From Cytidiella melzeri (lineage: Eukaryota; Basidiomycota; Agaricomycetes; Polyporales; Irpicaceae): a stretch of 26,602 nucleotides of DNA. Below are positions 1 to 10,563 of this stretch, in pieces. How positions within the stretch are numbered: the stretch's first letter is position 1; the number at the start of each line of letters is the position of its first letter. A program made the translations under genes and the position numbers. The notes under the pieces are model-generated. The model had not been told where the DNA came from. It saw nothing but the letters and a program-made list of their open reading frames with translations, and made no database searches. The stretch spans positions 1 through 26,602 of the forward strand of contig JABYQR010000496.1 in NCBI GenBank assembly GCA_022592445.1, read 5' to 3'.

Positions 1-299
1 GACGACTTCTCCGGTTGACGGATCGTAAATCATAGGCAGGGTATAGTGATCACGGCCGTCTTCCTTCTTAGCGGTCGCAGAACCACCAATCTTCTTGCAT
101 AATGGCTCGATGTCGGGGTACTCGACCCACTCGGTCCTGTAGGGAATACCCTTATAGTTCAATGCGTAACTGGCGGAGGGTTCAGTCTAGGTAAATTCGG
201 TGTACAGGTCGCTGCTGACCGTGTCCTCCAGGTATTAGGAGACCAAGCTCTACCGGGCTTACTTGAGTCGATGTCGTAGAAGATGATTGGGTCAGGCAT
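1..299 (-). CDS. Glutathione S-transferase, N-terminal part (5' end of gene, cut by window edge)
   Basis: The coding strand is minus. Exon 1 is 299-220, an intron with GT..AG ends lies at 219-170 (50 nt), and exon 2 runs from 169 off the left edge. The ATG at 299-297 opens MPDPIIFYDIDS. The spliced product then has the SPNTWRTRYALNYKG segment and a WVEYPDIEPLCKKIG segment, which I recognise from basidiomycete glutathione S-transferases with a thioredoxin-fold N-terminal domain (UstS-like group). Such enzymes conjugate glutathione to electrophiles in the cytosol. The intron sits inside the Arg codon before Tyr-Ala-Leu and restores the frame exactly. Only about 83 residues are visible and the substrate-binding C-terminal domain is outside the window, so subgroup and activity cannot be judged. 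It is transcribed divergently from the Kre9/KNH-like gene. Confidence 0.75.
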
Positions 300-1497
300 C
301 GTTCACTACTCTCTTGATTTGGTATGTAGCAACGTTGAAGGTGAGTGTAGGAGCCAGAGGTTTAGGAGCTTCGACTCTGAGATCCTTAGTCTTGTATATA
401 TATGTTGGGGTACTGATCTAGACGTCTGTGGTCATGAGAGATGATTAGCAAGCAGGCTATTCGCCGTCTAATGCCGACCATGCAAATCAAGTTCGCGGTA
501 TATTCTCTACCCACGATCAACCCGAAGGGAACACACCAACTCAAGTTCGTGTGAGGACGGCACCGATAGCTGTGAGTCACAACCTGCTCTTCCACTCGCG
601 ATTACTAGAACTGTGCTGGAAAGTGGAGGCGGCAGCTAGATATAACACAAGTGATACCACACAGGTGATCCGGTACAGCTGAAGCGGTGATGTTCTACCA
701 TGCCATGGTGGACAAGTCTCTCACGGACGCAGTCGTGGTGTACGTGCTCACATGGTATACTTCATCTGCCTACCACGTACACACCATTTTCATTTCGGTG
801 CGCCGCTAGCTAGCGATGGCCACTACACTGATCGACGAATTAGCGCATCGAAGTCGAGTAGCGAAATCAAATGTGAACGACGCTGCATTTTCCTTCCTTT
901 GTAATAATACACACTACGCTGGTTTGAGGCTCAAACACCAGTGTATGTACTCGCACGCGATAAGTGACTTGCAATTGGTAATGCATGTTATGCAAATTTC
1001 TCTTTTTCTGCAAGCTTCGAGAGCGGCAAGTATGTATTTGAGGTCCAATGCAGTGGGATATGTACGGTAGTGTGGCCCATCGATCAACTTTAAGCTTCTC
1101 GTCGCGTTCTTACATCCGCGACCTCTAGGACCAGAGTGTGCGCGATCATTCGTTCGATTGCTACTCACTGAAAACACTCTCAAAGCTGTGTTCTGTCCCG
1201 GCACGGGTTTCGCGCAAGAGGTCCTTGATCGGCGCGATTACCTAATTTGGGGACGCCGAGACGGGATGATCGGCGTCGGTGTTGTCGATCACGTCGATCA
1301 TTCCGACGATACCTACTATGATAGACAGCGGACTCTCCCTTCCTCCTCCTCCTCCTCCTCCTCCTCGCTGGGCCATGACTGCAAGCCTGCGCGAATGCTG
1401 AGTACCCCATCTCTGAGAGAAGGCTTGCCATGTTACCGGAGAGCATGACAGCTCTCGGACCTTATCGAATGAGGTCCAGCCGCTCTCCTTTGAACAG
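300..1497. other. Divergent intergenic region between the GST and KNH-like genes, no gene seen
   Basis: About 1.2 kb separates two divergently transcribed genes. I see no coding segment with recognisable protein features; short open frames on both strands overlap one another and look like chance. The region must hold both promoters. The only distinct low-complexity element is the TCC run listed separately. Confidence 0.6.
1341..1366 (+). repeat. (TCC)n microsatellite
   Basis: About 8.7 uninterrupted TCC units, roughly 190 nt upstream of the KNH-like start codon. Pyrimidine runs are common in fungal promoters; no function is shown. Confidence 0.9.
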
Positions 1498-1504
1498 TAT
1501 ATAA
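1498..1504 (+). promoter_or_regulatory. TATA box of the KNH-like gene
   Basis: TATATAA followed by GG, 57 nt upstream of the ATG at 1555. A start of transcription in the CA-rich stretch around 1526-1545 would leave a short 5' leader. It is the only good TATA match just upstream of this gene. Confidence 0.6.
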
Positions 1505-1554
1505 GGAGGCCAACTTCGAGCTGGAATTCTCATCAATCACTCAACTCTTCTACC

Positions 1555-3920
1555 ATGTTAGTATCTGCTCTACTGTCGGGCGTAATAGCCCTCACTGGCG
1601 CTGCCAGTACGTTCGCCATTCCTGTCGTCAAGAGAGACTCCCCTTCTCTCATATCCACTGGTATCCTTAAACCCAATAAGCATACCACCTGGACTCCGGG
1701 GCAGCAAGTTTCCATCACATGGTATGTTACTTACCTTTTGCACGATTAAGGTTGTACTGATACAAAATCTTCCAGGAACACTTCCAAGATTCACAGCGAG
1801 AATGGCACTTTGGCGGTGATCAATCTGTACAACGCAGATGATGATTACCCTACGCCTATTGCCGAGCTTGCCACTAACTTCCCATCGAACACTGGCTCTT
1901 ACAATCTCACGGTTCCCTCTGTCGCAAACGGCTGCTACTACATTAAAAGTGAGACATTTCTCGATAGTTCCTATTGGCACGTGTTCTAACACATACCTAC
2001 AGTCAAGTCATATTGTGGCTGCAAGATCTGGGTTAGCAAGGTGTTCAAGGTCCAAGGTCCTCATCCTAGTCCCTCTCCCAATCCCAACCCTGAACCCACG
2101 CCTGAGCCAGCACCTCAGCCTTGCCCCAACACTCCGAACACGCCTAACACACCGAACACGCCGAACACGCCTAATACTCCGAATACGCCTAATACTCCGA
2201 ATACGCCTAATACTCCGAACACGCCCAACCCTCCCAACCCTCCCAACCCCCCCAACCCGCCTAATCCCCCCAACCCTCCCACTCCTTCGACTGCTATCTT
2301 TGCGCCGTCTGCCGACACCACATGGATTGTTGGCCAACAGGAACTTGTTGCCTGGAATACCTCCATTGTTAAAAGTGAGAACGGCACATTACCGTCGATC
2401 GACCTTTACAATGAGACCAGCAATCTTCCTGTCGCCAACCTCGTCGGCCAATTCGCTTCCAACAGTGGATATCTCAACATTACCGTCCCTAACGTTGCTA
2501 ACGGCACCTACCGCATTATTAGTAAGTCTTGTACTGACAACTGTCAAGAGTCATTTGCTCATTTCTCTGCAGTCAACTCATACAACACCAATGTATCCTG
2601 GGCCAGTGCGCAATTTAATATCGAATCGGCTGGTCCGGCTCCTACCAACGCTATCACATCACCCAATGCGTCCACCACCTGGGTTGTTAACTCAACTGTG
2701 GACATCACCTTCGACGTCACACAGGTAAAGAACGAGAACGGCACTCTCAAATCAATCGACCTGTACACATCCACCAGTAGCTTGCCGGTCGCCAATCTCG
2801 CCACCAACTTCCAGTCGAACACCGGCTCGGTGGCCGTCACAGTACCTGACGTTGCCAATGGCACTTACCGCATTATCAGTAAGTCATATATACAGCATAT
2901 CCTCTTCCCATTCTAACAACTTAATCCAGTCACCGGCTACAATGCGGAGGAGACATGGGGCAGTCAGCCATTCATGATCGTGTCCTCGTCACCTGTTCCT
3001 CCCACCTCTGCCATCACTTCACCCAACGCTTCCACCACTTGGGTCGTAAACTCGACTGTCGACATCACCTTCGACATCACGCAAGTGAAGAACGAGAACG
3101 GTACTCTCAAATCGATCGATTTGTACATGTCCACCAGCAGCTTGCCAGTTGCCAACCTCGCCACCAACTTCCAAGCCAACACGGGATCTGTGGCCGTCAC
3201 TGTACCCAACGTCGCTAACGGTACCTACCGCATCATCAGTAAGTCATCAAATGATATGATCTCGTTCTACGTCTTTCCGTCCTGACAAAAATCCACAGTA
3301 ACTGGCTACAACGCGGAAGAGACTTGGGGCAGTCAGGCATTCACCATCGTGTCTTCACTCGTTCCCCCTCCCACCTACCCCGTCACTGCGCCTGACGCTA
3401 CTACTACCTGGGTTGTCGGTGGGAACGTCACGATAACGTGGGACAGGACTCGGGTCGAGAATGGCACACTGAAGTCCGTTGGACTTTACTCCGCTGACGG
3501 TGGACTCGCCGTAAAGACTTTTGCCACCGGCATTGAGTCCACGGGCTCTCTCGACGTTGTTGTTCCCTACGTCTCGGCTGGCTTGTACCGTGTCATCAGT
3601 AAGTTTTTCCGCTTTGTAAAAACCAAAGCAGTCCGCTAATAGTAATTTGTTCAGTCCAAGGATACACTGGCAAGTCATACGCTAGTGCGTCTTTCACCAT
3701 CACCGATCGTGGCGCCGCTCCCCCAGTGTCTGTCACCAGCACAACCTTCTTCACTTCCGCGACCTCTCCCTCTTCCAGCGTCCCTTTGACGACGACAACA
3801 TTCACCGCGAGCGCGAGCAGCTCCGCTATTATCACACCTACGCCGGAGTCGCCCAGCAGCGCTGCTGTTACGGCCACATCCACGTCCACTTCGGATTCTG
3901 CGACTGGATCGTCGAATTAG
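1555..3920 (+). CDS. Secreted Kre9/KNH-like (Ser-Thr-rich GPI-anchored family) protein with five modules
   Basis: Seven exons: 1555-1721, 1776-1948, 2003-2521, 2573-2878, 2930-3238, 3299-3598 and 3655-3920; 679 residues. Residues 1-21 form a signal peptide, and Lys26-Arg27 is a Kex2-type site. Five copies of a ~100-residue beta-sandwich-like module follow (motifs TTW.V, ENGTL.SI.LY, V.NGTYRII), matching the Kre9/KNH domain family of fungal wall proteins linked to beta-1,6-glucan assembly. Modules 1 and 2 are separated by a Pro-Asn-Thr tract (residues about 156-206). The last 70 residues are Ser/Thr-rich, suited to O-mannosylation, and many N-glycosylation sequons (NGT, NAS, NST) are present. 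Introns after modules 1-5 all fall at the same phase-1 position. The C-terminus ends in GSSN without a hydrophobic GPI-attachment tail, so the product may be secreted free. A TATA box lies 57 nt upstream. Confidence 0.87.
2128..2280 (+). repeat. In-frame 9-nt tandem repeat encoding (Asn-Thr-Pro)11(Asn-Pro-Pro)6
   Basis: Seventeen consecutive 9-nt units inside exon 3 of the KNH-like gene. The first eleven encode Asn-Thr-Pro and the last six Asn-Pro-Pro. Third positions vary, so the tract is old enough for synonymous drift. It gives an extended, proline-rich spacer between modules 1 and 2, and it produces long shadow reading frames in the other five frames. Confidence 0.95.
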
Positions 3921-4621
3921 AGTGCCGAAGCACCATAGACATGCATACAGTGGTCATTTTGGACTTTTGATCGTAGAGTTAGTATAGTACACGACTTTGT
4001 TGTGCTTGTAAACAGCACACTGTATATCTGGCATATAATCGTCAATCATAATTCTTCACCTTCTTCCCATCGTGCCAATGCCGAGTGCAACCTCATCTGC
4101 TTGTCAAGATCTTGAGTTCGCCTTCATTCCCCCCGCCCCTTAGGCTTACTTGGTCTGGATACCATCAAGTCAGAAATACTATATCCCACAATGTGAACAC
4201 CTATACTGAAGCGCGTAAGAAACCACTTGGACTGCTCACCTCCGGACCTTGACATACACGATGCTGCATTGCTGAAAAGTTCAGACTGGACTCTAAGAAA
4301 ACATGATGAGCTAGCCGGAAAGGAGGAACTTATGAGTTGCCTCAGAAAGTGTCACGCCGCAGCAAAACTTCCCCCTCCATGTCAAGCTCGTGTACAATCA
4401 ACCAATGTTTACAAACAAGGAGACATGCTATTCGAGAGGCACATATTTCAAGCTGACCGCCTGACAAGATCTCAACTGTCGCGACTGATGCCGATCACAA
4501 TCTTTCAACTTCCTAAGTAGGCAGTAGCTGAGTTTCAAATTTCAAAGTCGACTAGGTACGGCCAACCCGTGGGCCGAATACACGTCTTTCTTTCTACTCT
4601 CAACCACATACCGTCGCTCAA
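3921..4621. other. Intergenic region between the KNH-like gene and the FunK1 gene
   Basis: About 700 nt: the 3' flank of the KNH-like gene and the promoter of the kinase gene. A 97-codon open frame at 4227-4520 has no recognisable features and no splice-linked partner. The 60 nt before the kinase ATG are rich in C and T, as is common for fungal 5' leaders. Confidence 0.55.
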
Positions 4622-7343
4622 ATGCCTACTGCTAACACTAACAGTTATGGCATCGCAGCCAATGCGACGTACCGATGTCTCATCCGCTCTGAACAACAGA
4701 AAGAATACGCAAGCGACATGCTAGGAAGATGGATTGGGCCGTTCTCTCCAATCACGTTTCTGCTGAAGCTCATGGAAATAACGGAAGAGGACCTCAACAA
4801 GATGCCTATAGAGGTCGAGTTTGACCGTCCTTGTGGCACCAACAACACAGATTCTTCAGAAAAGTTCGTGTACACTGCCTTTGTAAGTCTATTCATACCG
4901 GACATGGACCGTCACTGTGCGTAATATTCTGTCTACTAACTTGAGGCCATTCTAGGCCAAGGCAATCTGCAAATATGGTCTTTCGCCGAACATGCCATTG
5001 TTCATTTCCACAGACACCTCGGACGACGTGGTCAATACCCCAAACACAAGGCTCCGAGAGATTCATCGCATCCCGCTCACAACGTCAACGAAGCACCGCT
5101 ACGAGAGACTGTCAACTGATAGTACACCAGCAGAGGCCACACATCTGGCGGATAGTGCCCCTCGAAGTTTTGACTGGTTCCAGGCATCGCTGATGGTCGA
5201 GTTCAAGAAGCACACATCCGACGATCCATTCTGGACTTCAGATCTCATCCTTAAGCCGTCGTGTCATCCCAACAGGGATCTCAAAAATCGTGTCGCATTT
5301 GAGAAGCACAGCCGGGCGGCCAGGGGGACTCAAGGCCAGCTCGTTATCTACGCCTCCGAGGTGTTCGCGCATCAGCAGCGAACACATCTGTTCCAGCTGC
5401 TGATCTGTGGAGAAGACGCTCGATTCATTTGCTGGGATCACTCCGGGGCGATCGTGAGTGAGTCTTTCGATTATACCAAGCAGCCACTCCTGCTCGCGGA
5501 GTTCTTATGGCGCCACAACCACATGTCCGACGAGGCCAAAGGCTTGGATTCGACTGTCAAGCTGGCCTGTAAGGCAGACGAGAGCGTGTTCAGGAAGTCG
5601 ATCGACACGTTCAGGAAGACAGAACGCCGCAAGCTACCCAACATCGAGGACACGTTTAGCGGCAACTATCCTGTGTATGAGATGTCAGTGGAGGACGATC
5701 AATGCAACATGAAACTACTGGTACGGCGTCCGGTCTTCAAGTCGGGATCCGCTGTCGGTCGCGCCACGCGCGGGTACGTCGCCGTCTCTCAAGAAGACCA
5801 TGCCGTGCTATTCTTGAAGGACACGTGGCGTGTCAACCACGCTCTCCTGCAGGTCGAAAGCGCGGTGTACAGACTCTTGGAAAAGTACGGTGTCCCGCAT
5901 GTCCCAAGGGTGATTTGTGGAGGTGACGTGAAGGGCAGTGATGGGAAGGCACAGACGACAAGATGCGTGGAATGGATGAACTCGCAGGCGCTCCCTGTTG
6001 GATATGCGACATTGCCCACCCATACGCATCACCGAATCGTTCAGAGGGTCGCTTACCCCATAGAATCTGCGAATAACTCGAAGGAGTACGTGACTGCGTT
6101 TCTTAATGTTGTTATAGGTGAGTCCGTCGTGTGTGTCACTATGTGCGTGCCATGGAAGTTGACTGTTGTTGTTAGTGATTGAGCGCGCGTATGCGACCGA
6201 AGCCAAGATTCTTCATCGCGACATCAGTTTTGGGAACGTCATGCTCGCCGACGGAGTGGATGGAGCGGTTGGGCTTTTGGGAGATTGGGATCATGCCAGC
6301 GTTACGAATCCTGGTCAGAATAATGAGCAGGGAAATCATCGCGTTGTGAGTTCAGACCACAATCTTACACGCATCGTCACTTATGATTATTCGCTCAGGG
6401 TACCTGGGCGTTCATGTCTGTTGGCATGCTGAGAAACTCGACGAAGCCCCATGAGATTCTCGACGATCTCGAGTCAATGTACTGGACTATGCTTTATGGC
6501 GCTCTACACCGCTTCAAACATTCCGGCCGCATGTTTGACATGTCAATTCTTACTGAGTCACGCAAAGCAACTCGCTCCGATGGTACTAGTGAAGTCGTTG
6601 GTGGTAGACTCAAAAGGGCAGCTCTCTCAGAAATGTTTGAGCTGCTCGACTTTAACTGCAAGCCCTTGAATCGCCTACTCTTCCGTCTTGCGAGATCCCT
6701 TCATCGCTACTACACCGCGCAACAAGACCTCAATCAAGCCGAATATGCCGCTCTCGACGATGACCCTGAGTTCAAGAAGTTATTCCTTGAAGTTCCAGCT
6801 GCTCGTAAAGCCCTTCAAGACCAACACGAGAAAGTGAGCAAACCTTCTTCCTGGCGCGAGGAGATCGCGACAGCACTTGCAAGGACCGATTGGATCGACG
6901 ATGCTGTAGAAACGAGTCCGTATCCAATCCCCAAAGAGGATGTGGAGACCAATTGTTTCAGAGAGCAGCAGCGAACTGCCCTCTCGATCAGCGAGAAATT
7001 GGACGACGCTGCCAGGAAGAATCCTCAGAAGCAACCGTTGCCGCCAGCTTCACTTCCTCGAGTACGAATCAACAGGCCTGCCCTTCCCTTGTCCAAACCT
7101 TCAAATGCGGGCTCGTTGCCTTCTATATCGACGTCAAAGCGGAGCCGAGACGAAATTGAAGCTGGCTCTGCAAGTACTGATTGGAATCGTCAACACAAAA
7201 AGCTCAAGCCGGATCATCCGGTGGGCCCTATCTTCAATGGCGTGACAGACAGACAGCCGACCGGTGACGAGGAGGAGGCTGAGACGAACGATAGGGTCGT
7301 CTGTAGTAAGGGCAAAAGCGCGTTTGGAATCGGATGCTCATAG
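4622..7343 (+). CDS. FunK1 fungal-type protein kinase
   Basis: Four exons: 4622-4882, 4956-6117, 6176-6345 and 6399-7343; 845 residues, usual for this family. The introns (73, 58 and 53 nt) have GT..AG ends, and the first carries a CTAAC branch site. The N-lobe has a VAIK-like lysine at Lys375 (LFLKDTW) and a helix-C glutamate near Glu388. The catalytic loop is His488-Arg489-Asp490 with Asn495 (HRDISFGNVML), followed by Asp511-Trp-Asp in place of DFG. The FunK1 hallmark GTWAFMS and KPHEILDDLESMYW segments follow in exon 4, so all catalytic residues are present. The tail (after about residue 720) is Ser/Pro-rich with basic clusters (KRSRDE, KKLKP) that could act as nuclear localisation signals. 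FunK1 kinases are expanded in Agaricomycetes and have been linked to multicellular development; the target of this copy is unknown. Confidence 0.92.
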
Positions 7344-7604
7344 GCTAGCCACTGCACACTTACACTAGCAGTAGACGGGCGCAGGGACACTCACAGGATA
7401 TGTTTCGCATTATATCACTCATTGTTACAATGTTGCGGAACTCGCGTTCTCGAGTGCGAACCGGCTTCGCCCCGTGCAGGGGTAGTATTCATGTCGGTAT
7501 TGAGTTGATGTACACGTTGTACATACCGTTCAAATCAGTGTTAAATAAGATTCCCGTCTCGCATCGTGTGACTGCTGGGAAAAGGGTAAAAGAATGTTTA
7601 CTTT

Positions 7605-7689
7605 GGGCCTGGCCGGGAATTGAACCCGGGACCTCCTCCAAATCAGGTGTGTACCCTAAGAAGGAATCATACTACTAGACCACCAGGCC
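7605..7689 (-). tRNA. tRNA-Pro (AGG anticodon) with a 13-nt intron
   Basis: On the minus strand the 5' end is at 7689 and the discriminator base (C) at 7605. The 7-bp acceptor stem GGCCTGG/CCAGGCC and the T-arm CCGGG-TTCAATT-CCCGG are perfect, and the D-arm begins TGGTCTAGTAG as in eukaryotic tRNA-Pro. The anticodon AGG is at 7657-7655. The anticodon stem CCTTC/GGAGG (one GU pair) closes only if 13 nt (7653-7641) are removed one base 3' of the anticodon, the canonical tRNA intron position. Mature length is 72 nt before CCA. Internal A and B boxes are present, and a TTTT terminator for RNA polymerase III lies just downstream (7591-7588). Confidence 0.95.
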
Positions 7690-8101
7690 GGCATGAGGGA
7701 TGCTTTCAAGCTCAACTCACGTGTGTGGCATCCAAAAGACCGTGAAATTGTACTGGAATATCGAGGAAATGGTCGTTTGCAGTAGTACAGGTCAAAGGAA
7801 TCGACTTCTGATAGCCACTGAAGCGCGCGTTGCGTTGCAGCCAAATTATCCTGAGATAGCAGATACGCACCTCGCATAGGGTCAATGTACTGAACGTTCA
7901 AAATAATGCTCGAACGAGCGAAGCCCGCAGTCACTCGTTGTGTTTCGTTTGTATGCTTGGGCATAGCATAGCTCATGTTTTTCGCAGTAATGGGAGAGCT
8001 GCACTGCCAATGTATACAGGAACATGACATGTAAACCGAATGCGTATATGCGACAAAGAAGACCAAAACCACCGATGCCAATATCATGTGCGATGATGGG
8101 C

Positions 8102-8887
8102 TTACGCCTCTGTAGTCTTCTTGGCCCGCTTGACAGCGGACGTGTTCTCCCTGGGTAGACATCACTGCTGAGAATCCTGGTGGTTCAGGGATAAGAAGCA
8201 GGTAGAATCGTACCTGAAGCCATTTTTGAAGCGTCTTGAGACCTCCTTCAGGTAGCGCATACGTCCGGTACCAGTGGTCTTTCGGCGCTTGGCCTTCTGA
8301 CCCCACTCATACGACCTCAGCTTCGCGCGAGGGTAACCGCACTGTGCGCAGTCTGCCGTTTGCAAAGATCCCAAGAAAACACAACGAGATGACGAAGACT
8401 CGGTTAGCACATTGAGGCGAGCTCATTCCAGAGGTACCCACCCTTGTGTTGCTTGTGAAACGAACGGCTACCACACCTGCGGCAGAGGGTGTGCGACTTT
8501 GTGTGCCGTTTACTGTAGGAAGAGACAGCACAAGTTTCAGTACAAATTCTGACGAGAGTCGAGAATCCAATACGCACCCGAATGATGTGGTACCTATGTA
8601 CCGTCAGACGACCCAAATGAATTAGTTCCAAGGATACATATTTTCCGAGCACGCAACGAACCTTTCGTCTACAATAAAGTCATCAGCAATCCACTTAGTA
8701 TATTGACTTTCATCGCTGTCAAAGTCTTTGGGACGTCTGCTGAATTCTCTGCACTTGCCTACCATATCCGCCCAAGCGTCCTGCCATCCATCGTTCCAAC
8801 TTCTCCGATTCACCCCGTTCAACCTCTCATCAACGCATATAGCAGACGTCCTTCATATTGACAGAGTTGCAAAGTGTGACTCACCAT
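8102..8887 (-). CDS. RPL37: 60S ribosomal protein eL37
   Basis: Six coding exons on the minus strand: 8887-8885 (ATG only), 8668-8662 (7 nt), 8593-8578 (16 nt), 8512-8442, 8352-8214 and 8150-8102; the spliced product is 94 residues. It reads MTKGTTSFGKRH, then the zinc-ribbon cysteines Cys19, Cys22, Cys34 and Cys37 (LCRRCG and CAQCGYP), then [20 protein letters not shown], which are hallmarks of eL37, an rRNA-binding protein of the large subunit. Introns are 216, 68, 65, 89 and 63 nt, all GT..AG. The start was chosen because AACATG is followed directly by the consensus donor GTGAGT, and because the 7-nt and 16-nt exons give a collinear N-terminus. Highly expressed ribosomal genes of basidiomycetes often have an intron at or near the start codon. 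The tRNA-Pro gene lies downstream on the same strand. Confidence 0.95.
8731..8851 (-). repeat. Inverted repeat within eL37 intron 1
   Basis: GGACGTCTGCT at 8731-8741 is the exact reverse complement of 8841-8851 (11 bp). The loop is about 100 nt. Both arms lie in the 216-nt first intron, which is the longest in the gene. In RNA this could pair and shorten the distance between the splice sites, or mark a structured intronic RNA. Confidence 0.7.
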
Positions 8888-9810
8888 GTTGTCTTGAGGA
8901 TTTTGCGGTTGCCGATGTGTGAGGCGGCGGGCGCGATGTCTGCAGCAGCCTCAGATACGATCACGTAAGCTACCAAAATAGGTATCGACATTGAGCGCTT
9001 GGATTATACAATGAGCGTCTATAAAGTCGAACTGGAGAACTGCCGCTGCTCAGCATTCTTGTATCGATGTCGTGCATCGTGCGGTTTATTGGTACACGAC
9101 AAGTTTTAATGTGCGTTCAAGATACTTGTTATCAACAGAGATGCTATATAGATACTGTCTGGAGAGTATTGGGCAAGGGTCTAACTGTTCCAATGAGTGG
9201 TGAGTAACTTCAATCTGCCCTCGGAGTTGGCAAGGAAGCACATCTAAAATGCAATGTGCGCAGTGTCTTTGGCGCGACCTTCCAGCTGAACAAGCTCAGC
9301 TTGATGCCTGTTCCACGATATTTAACTTTTGCCAACATTCAACTTCTCATCACACTTCCCTAACATGTTTGACTGGCAAAACACACGGGCTATTGGCTCT
9401 GCAGTGATGGTGCTGTACAAAGATAAGCTAGAAGAATAAAGTAAAGTATACTAGCTCATATAATAGACAAACAGATTCAGACTAGACGAATGCTCTAATG
9501 CACATCACATCAAAGGAAAAAGTACACCTTCTGTCATAGCAGTAATGACATTATATAGGAATGTAAACATACTATGCATGCTTAAAGACATGGATTTGAT
9601 TTACATGGAGAATACATACTGATAGACATGCTGAATACAATGGTCATATTACAAAGTGAGATTTTGTTAATGACAGTTCAATCAGCATGCAAATGTTTGG
9701 TTGCAATATATAATCATGCTTTACTACCAACTAAACACCTTTTTTTATTCAAGTTGTACAACATGTATATAACATTTGGACTTCAGGGATTGTATCTTGC
9801 CATTTACTGG
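8888..9810. other. eL37 promoter side and AT-rich unassigned DNA
   Basis: The first 100-200 nt must hold the eL37 promoter and 5' leader. From about 9430 the sequence becomes AT-rich with no convincing gene or repeat. Its right end (CACTA, 9811-9815) is the target duplication of the solo LTR. Before that insertion this DNA was continuous with the sequence that now begins at 15783. Confidence 0.5.
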
Positions 9811-9963
9811 CACTATGGTAAAACTATATATTATAATGTAGTTTCCCATGCCTGATTTCAAGGACATTAGGTAGCAGAGTTCCCACAGTCTTGATAAGGG
9901 AATTATGCAGCTGTATAAGGTAATTGTAGTAGTAACCATCACATTAGCTGAGACATACAGATA

Positions 9964-10003
9964 CAGTAGTGGCAAAAAGTCTTGCGACACCGCAAGCGCG
10001 CAA
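9964..10003 (+). repeat. Left terminal inverted repeat of the Tc1-like element
   Basis: Pairs with the reverse complement of 14363-14402 with few mismatches. The outermost bases CAGTAG abut the duplicated TA. Confidence 0.9.
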
Positions 10004-10207
10004 GATTTTCTCATTGTTTGAGTTCATTTTTTGCATATAGTTTTTGGTTACAGTTCTCACACATTCATTATCATGTAAAAATTGTGTCCTTAGTAAAAAA
10101 GGGCTGATTGATGTTGTGCGCAAGGAACTACGTACAATCCACACAAAAACTGCATTAGGCACCCACATGTTGTACAACTACTATTGCATATCATCTTGAG
10201 TATTCTA

Positions 10208-10234
10208 AGATAGGCCCAGTACACTCCCCGCTAC
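10208..10234 (+). repeat. Left 27-bp terminal inverted repeat of the nested element
   Basis: Exact reverse complement of 13018-13044; preceded by the duplicated TA. Confidence 0.95.
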
Positions 10235-10563
10235 ATCACATGACAGGTGTGACGGCGCTTGCGTCCATTTTGGTGGGGGGCCACAATTGTAAAATTAATT
10301 ACTGGCTCATGGAGCCATATAAAAACAATATATAACCGGAGAACTATACACAAAGATGTTTGCTAGAATTCTTAGGTTACAAATTTTTAGAGATGGTAGT
10401 CGTAAGGGAGCAACATCCAAAAACACCGCAGAGAACGAGCGCTAAGAGAAGTTATTTGGAACTGCAGAATAGATGACTGTTTTCCGATGGCGAGCTGACC
10501 GAAACAGTGCACGGATATTATAGAGGGACCTGCACCTTCACGACTGGCAGAGAGGCTACTGCT

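Noticed and set aside
1158..1448. Overlapping plus and minus frames across the TCC run
   Set aside because: Serine or arginine runs come from the microsatellite; no other support.
2008..2387. Long antisense frames rich in Arg or Gly across the proline tract
   Set aside because: They are produced by the 9-nt repeat in other frames.
4227..4520. 97-codon open frame upstream of the FunK1 gene
   Set aside because: No recognisable motif, no splice partner, and it lies in the expected promoter region.
7656..8306. 216-codon minus-strand open frame
   Set aside because: It runs through the last eL37 exons and an intron in the wrong frame, then through the 3' flank and into the tRNA gene; it is a shadow.
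8763..8765. Alternative eL37 start (ATATG followed by GTAGGC)
   Set aside because: The ATG at 8887 is followed by a consensus GTGAGT donor and has a better context; the alternative donor is weaker. It remains possible as a minor start.
8669..8884. Box C/D small nucleolar RNA in eL37 intron 1
   Set aside because: C-like and D-like motifs are present, but spacing and terminal pairing are not convincing.
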